In this document: piece after piece, positions 20,163 to 26,927 of the stretch
How the letters are laid out: each line of letters opens with the position of its first letter
How positions within the stretch are numbered: position 1 is the stretch's first letter
DNA from: Leptothrix cholodnii SP-6
Lineage (GTDB): Bacteria > Pseudomonadota > Gammaproteobacteria > Burkholderiales > Burkholderiaceae_C
Direction: 5' to 3'
Assembly: GCF_000019785.1 (NCBI RefSeq)
Contig: NC_010524.1
Location: 4,142,001 to 4,206,000, forward strand
Length of the DNA stretch: 64,000 nt
Notes under the pieces: model-generated
Databases searched by the model: none
The model's input: the letters and a program-made list of their open reading frames with translations, nothing else
What the model was told of the DNA's origin: nothing
Position numbers and translations under genes: made by a program

Positions 20163-21860
20163 TCAGTGCACGTCCTTGCGGAACACGGCCAGAAAGGCCC
20201 CGGCCTTGCGGCGCCAGCTGACCCGCTCGTCGGACAGCGCATCCAGAAAGTCCGACAGGCTCTTCGACTTGGCCACGGTGAACACCGTCAGCGCCACCGC
20301 ACCGAAGGCGGTGAGGCCGAACACCAGCAGCCGCTGCGGCAGCGGCGCCTCGTCCATCGCCAGCAGATTCATGCCCAGCAGGCCGGTGGTGAGCGCGCCG
20401 ATCAGGCCGGCGATCGTCACCACCGTCAGCCGCACCACCGTGTTGGCCTGGCGGCGCAGGCTGTCGGTGTCGAGGTAGCTGTTCATCTCGGTGACACGCT
20501 GGCGCACCTCGGCGTAGAGCGTGTCGAGTTCGAGGTGGTTCGCGCACAGGCGAAACAGCTCGCGGGTCTGCGCCTGCTCGGAGATCTCGTGGAACCAGTA
20601 GCGGTGCGTGAAGCGCAGGAAGTTCTCGAAGTTGCCACGCACCGCGCGCTTGAAGCGCTTGACCGAGCCGGCGTCGTCGATCGCAAGCTGGTCGAGCGCC
20701 ACCACCATGCGGTCCGAGAACATCAGCAGCGCCGCCTTCTGGAAATGCGCGATCAGGAACAGCAGGAACTGCTGATGCCGGAACTGCGCCAGCACGCCGC
20801 GCTCGAGGTCGACGAAGAACGTCGACTTGGCGCTGCCCACCACCACCAGCGCCGGGCCGCAGCACATGTAGCGGGTGTGCGGCGCCACGCCGGCGCTGCA
20901 CCAGAAGCGGTCGTAGCAGTAACGCGCCTCGAAGTCGGACAGGTGTTCGCTGGCATACGGCAGACCCGCGGGCAGACCCGGTGGCAGGCCGATGCCCGGC
21001 GCGGGCCCGGTGCCGACAGCCTGCTCGGCAGCAGGCGCCACGACACCCTGGCCGGACACCAGCCCCAGGCGCACGAAGTCGGCGCGGCTCAGCTCGCGCG
21101 GGTCGTCGAGCGCCAGGTAGGCGGTCACCGGCATGCGGTGGAACTCGATCTGGCGGTAGCGCAGCGCGCCGGGCAGATCGGCCTGATCGGGCACCAGCGG
21201 TTCGAGCAGCCAGCGCCAGTGCGCCGCCAGCCGCGGCGCACGGTGCGTGGCGACGTAGGACAGGAAGGCATCGCGCTGGTTCGCGTCGGTGCGCGCCAGC
21301 ACCTCGCCCTGGTGGCCGATCCACATCGCGTCGGCCGGGCAATGCAGGCCGCGGCCCTGGGCGTCCCAGCCTGGCGGATAACCGCGGCCGAAGCGGTACA
21401 GCACCTCCTGCGCCACGTTCAGCGGCAGGTCGCGGGCGCTGACCTCGACGTTGAGCGCGATGACGTCGACGTCGTAGAAGAAATACAGGTCGACGTGCTC
21501 GACCTTCAGCTCGATCGGCTCGGCCGCTTCGGTCAACTGCAGGCGCACACGCGCCACGTCGTGGCGGCGCAGCACGTGCATCGACGAGGCCCCGCCGGTG
21601 CGCCCGCCGGCGCCCCGTTCGGCACCCTCGCCGTACAGGAAACGCTGCACGTACGGCAGGAAGGTGACGAACTCGTTGTAGTGGCGCTCGTGGAAGTCTT
21701 CCGGGTCGCCGGTGTACTCGTCGATCACCTCGCGCCACGGGCTGCCGGGCATGGCGTGCAGCAGATGCTTCCAAGGCCGCAGCGGGTCGGCCACGCCCTC
21801 GCGGGGCATGAGTTGCAAAGGCCAGAGCAGGCTCTGGCGAAACTGGCGGACGAGGGTCAT
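20163..21860 (-). CDS. Divergent CorA-like membrane protein
   Basis: A 565-residue protein, much longer than CorA (about 316-370). The first about 480 residues are soluble and of no recognised domain (two cysteine-bearing patches, RYCYDRFWCS and RYMCCGP). The C-terminus has two membrane helices (about 490-512 and 520-542), with GLLGMNLLAMDE between them: a GMN tripeptide at the end of TM1 is the hallmark of CorA-type Mg2+/divalent channels. A helical stretch before TM1 (TEMNSYLDTDSLRRQANTVV) also fits CorA's stalk. Ion transport is therefore a reasonable but untested call. No clear ribosome binding site. It is convergent with EF-G2. Confidence 0.6.
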   Translation of the reverse strand: MTLVRQFRQSLLWPLQLMPREGVADPLRPWKHLLHAMPGSPWREVIDEYTGDPEDFHERHYNEFVTFLPYVQRFLYGEGAERGAGGRTGGASSMHVLRRHDVARVRLQLTEAAEPIELKVEHVDLYFFYDVDVIALNVEVSARDLPLNVAQEVLYRFGRGYPPGWDAQGRGLHCPADAMWIGHQGEVLARTDANQRDAFLSYVATHRAPRLAAHWRWLLEPLVPDQADLPGALRYRQIEFHRMPVTAYLALDDPRELSRADFVRLGLVSGQGVVAPAAEQAVGTGPAPGIGLPPGLPAGLPYASEHLSDFEARYCYDRFWCSAGVAPHTRYMCCGPALVVVGSAKSTFFVDLERGVLAQFRHQQFLLFLIAHFQKAALLMFSDRMVVALDQLAIDDAGSVKRFKRAVRGNFENFLRFTHRYWFHEISEQAQTRELFRLCANHLELDTLYAEVRQRVTEMNSYLDTDSLRRQANTVVRLTVVTIAGLIGALTTGLLGMNLLAMDEAPLPQRLLVFGLTAFGAVALTVFTVAKSKSLSDFLDALSDERVSWRRKAGAFLAVFRKDVH

Positions 21861-21881
21861 GCGGCCGATTGAACCCCGCGA

Positions 21882-22985
21882 TCAGGGCTTGGGCAAGCTG
21901 CCGACCACGCCTTGCACGAAGAAGTCCATGCGCGCGATGCCGGCGTCGGCCATCGAACCTCCGGACTGACGCACGCGGCCGTCCTGGTCGACCAGCTTGC
22001 CGCCGAACGGATGCAGCTTGCCCATCGCGATGGCACGCTCGCGTTCGCGGAACTGATGTTCGACGTCGGCCGGCACGGTCTTGGCGAGCGGCGCCATCTT
22101 GATCACGCCCTGGCGCAGCCCGGCCCAGTAGGGCTGCGGTTTCCAGCGCCCGGCCGCCACCGCCTGCGCCACCTGCGTGTAGCGCTCGCCCCAGACGTGC
22201 GTGACGCTGGTCAGCTGCGCGGTGGGCGCGATGTGGCGCATGTCGCTCTGGTAGCCCAGCAGCATCACGCCCTTCTCCTCGGCCAGCTGCGGGATGGCGG
22301 TCGAGCCGCTGTGGTGGGTCAGCGTGTCGGCACCCTGGCCGAGCAGCGCCAGCGCGGCGTCACGCTCCTTGGCCGGGTCGAACCAGGTGTTCAGCCACGT
22401 CACCTTGACCTGCGCCTTCGGGTTGGCCGCGCGCATGCCCAGCGTGTAGGCGTTGATGCCCTGGATCACCTCGGGGATCGGGAAGCCCGCCACGTAACCC
22501 GTCACGCCGGTCTTGCTCATGCGACCGGCCAGGTAGCCGGCGAGGTAGCGGCCCTCGTAGAAACGGGCGTTGTAGCTGTTGACGTTGGCGGCGGTCTTGT
22601 GGCCGCCCATGTGCTCGAAGGCGACCTTGGGGAACTCCTGCGCGACTTTCAGCGCCGGCTCGAGGTAGCCGAAGCTGGTGGCGAAGATCAGCTGGTAGCC
22701 CTGCCCGGCCAGGTCGCGCATCACGCGTTCGGAGTCGGGGCCTTCGGCGACGTTCTCGACGTAGGTGGTCTGCACCGCCGCGCCGAGCTTGCTCTCCATC
22801 GCCAGCCGGCCCATGTTGTGCTGGTAGGTCCAGCCGGCGGTGCCGACCGGGCTGACGTAGACGAAGGCGACCTTCAGCGGCGGCTTGGCCGCGGCGCCAT
22901 CGGCAGCCAGGAGAGCGGGGGTGGTGAATGCGGCACCGGCGGCAATCAGCGTGGACACGCTGGCGCGCAGGAGGTTTTTGTACAT
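21882..22985 (-). CDS. BMP-family (PnrA/Med-like) substrate-binding lipoprotein-type protein
   Basis: A 367-residue periplasmic binding protein with a signal peptide (LLRASVSTLIAAGAAFTTPALLA, no lipobox Cys, so soluble). The BMP domain begins KVAFVYVSPVGTAGWTYQHNMG. FATSFGYLEPALKVAQEFPKVAFEH, NARFYEGRYLAGYLAG and DTLTHHSGSTAIPQLAEEKG are typical of the family, which binds nucleosides or other purine-type ligands for ABC import. The ATG at 22985 is preceded by GAGGAA; an ATG at 23000 is possible. No permease or ATPase gene is adjacent, so its transporter partner, if any, lies elsewhere. Confidence 0.88.
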   Translation of the reverse strand: MYKNLLRASVSTLIAAGAAFTTPALLAADGAAAKPPLKVAFVYVSPVGTAGWTYQHNMGRLAMESKLGAAVQTTYVENVAEGPDSERVMRDLAGQGYQLIFATSFGYLEPALKVAQEFPKVAFEHMGGHKTAANVNSYNARFYEGRYLAGYLAGRMSKTGVTGYVAGFPIPEVIQGINAYTLGMRAANPKAQVKVTWLNTWFDPAKERDAALALLGQGADTLTHHSGSTAIPQLAEEKGVMLLGYQSDMRHIAPTAQLTSVTHVWGERYTQVAQAVAAGRWKPQPYWAGLRQGVIKMAPLAKTVPADVEHQFRERERAIAMGKLHPFGGKLVDQDGRVRQSGGSMADAGIARMDFFVQGVVGSLPKP

Positions 22986-23020
22986 GGTGTTCCTCGACAT
23001 GGCCCGGATTGAAAGACAAA

Positions 23021-23044
23021 CCGCCTGCGGGGGCACGCAGGCGG
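23021..23044 (-). terminator. Candidate intrinsic terminator at the end of the fdhD-side transcript
   Basis: A perfect 8-bp inverted repeat (CCGCCTGC 23021-23028, GCAGGCGG 23037-23044, 8-base loop). On the minus strand it is followed by the T-rich TTTGTCTTTC. It lies just past the stop of the small hypothetical gene at 23114 and before the binding-protein start, as expected for a minus-strand terminator. Confidence 0.55.
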
Positions 23045-23113
23045 CTGGCGGGATTGTCGCAGAGCAGCACGAAGCCGGCGACGGACGAAAGCGCCCACCG
23101 GCGCCTGCGTGCG

Positions 23114-23377
23114 TCAGCCGGACAGGCCCTGGAACGAGGTGTCGGCGTCGGCCCGGCCCGACGACAGGTAGAGCCGCAGCACCGGGGCCTCGGCGTCGTG
23201 GTCCCACAGGCGCACCAGCACCTCGAACTGGCGCCCGCCGATGCGCAGAACGTCGCCGCGCACGGGCGGCACGGCGTGGCCGGCCCAGAACTGGGGCACG
23301 GTGACGTTGGCGTGGCGCATCCAGGTCCGGTCCTCGCGGCTGAAGACCAGATCGATGTTGAGGGGATGGGTGCTCAT
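23114..23377 (-). CDS. Hypothetical protein, 87 residues
   Basis: Small soluble protein with no signal peptide or membrane helix and no family I recognise. It is rich in beta-strand-like segments (NIDLVFSREDRTWMRHANV, GRQFEVLVRLWDHDAEAPVLRLYL). A strong AGGAGGA six bases before the ATG and good codon character argue that it is real. It follows fdhD (85 bases downstream on the same strand) and is placed before the candidate terminator, so it may be the last gene of that transcript. Confidence 0.65.
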   Translation of the reverse strand: MSTHPLNIDLVFSREDRTWMRHANVTVPQFWAGHAVPPVRGDVLRIGGRQFEVLVRLWDHDAEAPVLRLYLSSGRADADTSFQGLSG

Positions 23378-23462
23378 GACATGTCCTCCTGATGGGCGGA
23401 CGTCAATCTACCTCGCCACGGGACACCCTGCCCAGGTGCAAATGCAACGCTTCGTCAACCGT

Positions 23463-24374
23463 TCAGCCTGACACCACCCGCATCGCGGGGCGCTGCGGTT
23501 CGGGCTCGGAATCGAAGCGCTCGAAGCCCGTGTAGCAGAGGAAATGCCGGTTCGCGGCGCGGCCGAACAGCGTCATGCCGAGCCGGCTGGCCATCTCGTG
23601 GCCCATCGCCGTCACGCCGTTGCGCGAGACGATGATCGGCACGCCGATCTGCGCCGCCTTCATCACCATCTCGCTGGTCAGCCGGCCGGTGGTGTAGAAG
23701 GTCTTGTCGCCACCCTCGACACCGTGCAGCGCCATCCAGCCGCTGATGGTGTCGATCGCGTTGTGGCGGCCGACGTCCTCGACGAACATCAGCATCTGCG
23801 CGCCGCAGAACAGCGCGCAGCCGTGCACCGAGCCGGCCTTGCGGTGGATGCTGTCCTGCTGGCGCATGGTCTCGAGCATGCGGTGCAGCGTGCCCTGGCG
23901 GATGCGCGCCACCGCCGGGTCGGGCAGCTTGAGCGACTCGATCTGGCTCATCATGTCGCCGTACACCGTGCCCTGGCCGCAACCGGTGGTGACGACGCGG
24001 CGCGCGGTGCGGGCGTCCAGATCCTTCAGCCCGCCGCGTGTGCTGACGCCGGCGGCGGCGACGTCCCAGTCGACCGTGATCGACTCGATCTGATCGACCC
24101 GTTCGACCAGCCGCTGGTTGAGCAGATAACCCAGCACCAGCAGCTCGGGGATCGCACCCAGCGTCATCAGCGTGACCAGCTCGCGCTTGTCGACGAACAC
24201 CGTCAGCGGCCGCTCGGACGGGATCAGGATCGGCCGCTGTTCGCCGTATTCGTCGAGGATGCGAATCTCGCGCAGCAACTCGCCACGCGCCTGCGTCAGA
24301 CGCGGCGCGCCGGGCACCGCCACCCACGCCGCAGGGGCGCACAGGGCCGACATCACTTCGCTGCTGGCCGACAT
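23463..24374 (-). CDS. fdhD: FdhD, sulfurtransferase for formate dehydrogenase
   Basis: A 303-residue FdhD-family protein, needed to insert sulfur into the bis-MGD molybdenum/tungsten cofactor of formate dehydrogenase. Recognisable blocks: ERPLTVFVDKRELVTLMTLG, ELVLGYLLNQ-type segment (PELLVLGYLLNQRLVERVDQI), the TTGCGQG cysteine region (about residue 121), SVHGCALFC, MLMFVEDVGRHNAIDTISGWM, TTGRLTSEMVMKAAQIGVPIIVSRNGVTAMGHEMA and a C-terminal YTGFERF. The GRHNAIDTI block and GRLTSEMV block are diagnostic. It has one cysteine in the loop where E. coli FdhD has CxxC. It lies at the end of the minus-strand formate dehydrogenase cluster. Confidence 0.95.
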   Translation of the reverse strand: MSASSEVMSALCAPAAWVAVPGAPRLTQARGELLREIRILDEYGEQRPILIPSERPLTVFVDKRELVTLMTLGAIPELLVLGYLLNQRLVERVDQIESITVDWDVAAAGVSTRGGLKDLDARTARRVVTTGCGQGTVYGDMMSQIESLKLPDPAVARIRQGTLHRMLETMRQQDSIHRKAGSVHGCALFCGAQMLMFVEDVGRHNAIDTISGWMALHGVEGGDKTFYTTGRLTSEMVMKAAQIGVPIIVSRNGVTAMGHEMASRLGMTLFGRAANRHFLCYTGFERFDSEPEPQRPAMRVVSG

Positions 24375-24383
24375 GGCGGGCGC

Positions 24384-24737
24384 CTACTTCTTGTCCGCAG
24401 CCGGCGCGGCAGCGGTCACGGCAGGCGCGCTCGCCGCGGCCGCGACGGGCGCCGGCGGCGTGTAGACGAACGGGCCCGGATCGGCGCAGGGCGGCGTCGC
24501 CACCGGCGGCCTGACGTCCTTGCCGGCCTGCTTGGCCGACGCCAGGTAGGCCGCGGCCACCCGGTCCATCGACTTGCACAGCAGCCAGGCCTCGACCTTG
24601 CCGCCGTGCGCGGTCTTGGCCGCGGCTTCGGCGGCCTTGGCCTTGGCTTCGTCGCCGGGCGGCGGCAGCTTGGCGCTGACCGTGGCGGCGAACAAGGCGC
24701 CGACCAGGCCGGCGCTCAGGATGGCGTATCGGTTCAT
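24384..24737 (-). CDS. Hypothetical periplasmic protein of the formate dehydrogenase cluster
   Basis: A 117-residue protein with a signal peptide (YAILSAGLVGALFAATVSA, cleavage near residue 22), a charged Lys/Ala/Glu stretch, two Cys (about residues 54 and 84: LLCKSMDR and PPCADPGPF) and a Pro/Ala-rich low-complexity tail. GGAG lies upstream of the ATG. No family recognised. It sits between fdhD and the cytochrome subunit, same strand, with gaps of 9 and 26 bases, so it is probably co-transcribed and may help assemble the periplasmic enzyme (inference). Confidence 0.6.
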   Translation of the reverse strand: MNRYAILSAGLVGALFAATVSAKLPPPGDEAKAKAAEAAAKTAHGGKVEAWLLCKSMDRVAAAYLASAKQAGKDVRPPVATPPCADPGPFVYTPPAPVAAAASAPAVTAAAPAADKK

Positions 24738-24763
24738 GGGGGACTCCGCTGATTCGGGATGCG

Positions 24764-25918
24764 TCAGGTGTGCGCGCCGGCCGCACCACCCGTCGGGGCC
24801 GATGCCGGGGCCGCGCCACCGGAGCGCTGCGCCGGGATGCGCCCGGCCTTGATGTCGTCGTACCAGAGCTCGTGGTGCTCCTGCGCCCAGGCCTCGTCGA
24901 CCTGGCCGGTGCGCATGCCGTCGAGCGCACCCCGGGTGCCGATCGTGCCCATGTAGATGTGGCCGATGAACATCGCCATCATCAGCGCGGTGGCCACGCC
25001 GTGCACCATGTGCGCGATCTGCATCTGGCCACGGGTGTAGTCGAGCGAGGGCACCAGCTGGTCGAGCACCAGGCCCGATGCCACGACGATCAGGCCCAGC
25101 GCGAACACGCCACCCCAGAACACCAGCTTCTCGCCGGCGTTGAAGCGGTGCGACGGCACCTCGTGATCGCCGAACAGGCCGCCCATGCGCAGCATCCAGT
25201 TCAGATCACCCTTGCGCGGCAGGTTGTCGCGCACGAAGGTCACGATCACCACCAGCAGCGACACCGCGAACAGCGGGCCGGCGAAGTTGTGCAAGGTCTT
25301 GAGCACATAGGTCAGCCAGCCGAACACCAGCCCGCCCAGGATCGGCAGCAGGAAGAACTTGCCGAACGCCATCACGATGCCCGAGATCGCCAGCACCGTG
25401 AACGCCACCGCGTTGACCCCGTGCGCGGCGCGCTCGAACGGCGTGAAGCGCTCGACCTTGCGGCCGGTGTCGGGGATGTGACCGCCGAGTGCGCCGACGC
25501 GCCAGTAGAAGATCGCGATCGCCACCGCCACGATCAGCAGCAGCGCGCCGCCGTACGGAATGATCCAGTTGTTGCGCACCTGCCGCCAGGCTTCGCCCGC
25601 GGTGGCGTAGCGCGAGCCGGGGTACTGCACGAAGGACTGGATCAGCGTGCCGCGCTCGACGCCCGGCAGACTCGAATAACCCGCCTGCTCGCCGGACTCG
25701 CGCACCGAGCGCCAGAACGGCGCGTTGTTGCCGGGCTGGGTCTGGGCGCGCTGGGCATTGGTCTCGTCGGGCTTCGGTTCGGCCTGGACCACGAAACCGG
25801 CCGGCGCCGAAGCGCCCGCCGACACAGCCTGCTGGGCCAGCACCGGAGCGGCCAGGCCGCCTGCCAGCAGCACGGCAAGAACCACACTGCGCGTCAGGTG
25901 CCGAAGGATGTCTTGCAT
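24764..25918 (-). CDS. Formate dehydrogenase gamma subunit (cytochrome b556, FDH-N/O type)
   Basis: A 384-residue membrane cytochrome. N-terminal signal peptide (VVLAVLLAGGLAAPVLA), a periplasmic segment of about 120 residues (longer than in E. coli FdnI), then four or more transmembrane helices: NNWIIPYGGALLLIVAVAIA, AAHGVNAVAFTVLAISGIVMAF, LHNFAGPLFAVSLLVVIVTFV, and a late pair with AHMVHGVATALMMAMFIGHIYMG. His in the helices at HGVNA, LHNFAG and HMVHG/GHIYMG are candidate haem ligands. The family anchors the enzyme and passes electrons to the quinone. AAGGAG lies before the ATG. Part of the cluster with the beta and alpha subunits. Confidence 0.92.
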   Translation of the reverse strand: MQDILRHLTRSVVLAVLLAGGLAAPVLAQQAVSAGASAPAGFVVQAEPKPDETNAQRAQTQPGNNAPFWRSVRESGEQAGYSSLPGVERGTLIQSFVQYPGSRYATAGEAWRQVRNNWIIPYGGALLLIVAVAIAIFYWRVGALGGHIPDTGRKVERFTPFERAAHGVNAVAFTVLAISGIVMAFGKFFLLPILGGLVFGWLTYVLKTLHNFAGPLFAVSLLVVIVTFVRDNLPRKGDLNWMLRMGGLFGDHEVPSHRFNAGEKLVFWGGVFALGLIVVASGLVLDQLVPSLDYTRGQMQIAHMVHGVATALMMAMFIGHIYMGTIGTRGALDGMRTGQVDEAWAQEHHELWYDDIKAGRIPAQRSGGAAPASAPTGGAAGAHT

Positions 25919-25943
25919 CGCTGCTCCTTTCGATGCGGCAGGC

Positions 25944-26177
25944 TCAGCGCGCCGCGCCGCCGGTGCGCAGGTACTCGTTCTGGTTCTGCGCACGGGCCTG
26001 CATCTGGCGCTCCCAGCTCTGCTCGTCGCCGGCTTTCCAGCCGGGCGCGATGAACTCGTTGGCCGCGCCCTGCCAGGCCGGCCCGCTGTCCTTCTTGCTG
26101 TGGGCGAGTTCCTGCGGGCGCTCGCCGCAGCCGGCCAGCACAAGAACCGGGAGCATCAGCAGCGCGGCGACTCTCAT
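25944..26177 (-). CDS. Small lipoprotein of the formate dehydrogenase cluster
   Basis: A 77-residue lipoprotein. Signal sequence MRVAALLMLPVLVLAGC with the lipidated Cys at about residue 17, followed by a short charged and aromatic domain (PAWQGAANEFIAPGWKAGDE..). No known family. The ATG at 26177 overlaps the stop of the iron-sulfur subunit gene (ATGA), so it is translationally coupled to the enzyme and probably belongs to the complex or its assembly (inference). Confidence 0.65.
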   Translation of the reverse strand: MRVAALLMLPVLVLAGCGERPQELAHSKKDSGPAWQGAANEFIAPGWKAGDEQSWERQMQARAQNQNEYLRTGGAAR

Positions 26178-26818
26178 GACTTGCTGCCCTCGGGCTTGGC
26201 CGGCTGCGCGGCCGGGCCGGACGGGCCGCCGGGGGGCTTGCCGTAGGCGGTGCCCCAGCCCCAGACCTCGCTGCCCTTGTTGCGGGTGATGACGCGGGTG
26301 CGGAAGATGTCGGCCACCACGTCGCCGTCGCCGCCGAGCAGCGCCTTGGTGCTGCACATCTCGGCGCAGGCGGGCAGCTTGCCTTCGGCCAAGCGGTTGC
26401 GGCCGTACTTCTCGTTCTCGGCCTCGCTGCCGTTGGCCTCGGGGCCGCCGGCGCAGAAGGTGCACTTGTCCATCTTGCCACGCAGGCCGAAGGCACCGTT
26501 GCTCGGGAACTGCGGCGCGCCGAACGGGCAGGCGTAGCTGCAGTAGCCGCAGCCGATGCAGATGTCCTTGTCGTGCAGCACCACGCCGTCGTCGGTGCGG
26601 TAGAAGCAGTCGACCGGGCACACCGCCATGCACGGCGCATCGCTGCAATGCATGCAGGCCACCGAGATGCTCTTCTCGCCCGGCACGCCGTCATTGAGCG
26701 TGACCACACGGCGGCGATTGACGCCCCACGGCACGTCGTGTTCGGCCTTGCAGGCGGTGACGCAGCCGTTGCACTCGATGCAGCGCTCCGAGTCGCAGAT
26801 GAATTTCATTCGGGCCAT
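26174..26818 (-). CDS. Formate dehydrogenase beta subunit, four [4Fe-4S] clusters (FDH3 type)
   Basis: A 214-residue iron-sulfur subunit. Four cysteine sets are visible: CIECNGCVTACKAEH (about 13-27), CMHCSDAPCMAVCPVDC (about 56-72), CIGCGYCSYACPFG (about 88-101) and the split set CTFCAGG...CAEMCSTKAL, enough for four clusters as in FdnH/FdoH. The frame has ATG candidates further up; 26818 is chosen because a TGGAGA box lies just upstream and the protein then begins with the ferredoxin fold. It carries electrons from the molybdenum subunit to the haem subunit and lacks its own Tat signal, so it rides with the alpha subunit. Confidence 0.95.
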   Translation of the reverse strand: MARMKFICDSERCIECNGCVTACKAEHDVPWGVNRRRVVTLNDGVPGEKSISVACMHCSDAPCMAVCPVDCFYRTDDGVVLHDKDICIGCGYCSYACPFGAPQFPSNGAFGLRGKMDKCTFCAGGPEANGSEAENEKYGRNRLAEGKLPACAEMCSTKALLGGDGDVVADIFRTRVITRNKGSEVWGWGTAYGKPPGGPSGPAAQPAKPEGSKS

Positions 26819-26927
26819 GGTGTCTCCAGGCGTCAATGTCTTCGGTTGGCGAGCGCCCGAGCCGCCGGGCCGCCCCAAGGCGAGGGCGAACCCTCTCGGG
26901 GGGTGGTCGCGCAGCGGCCGGGGGTGG

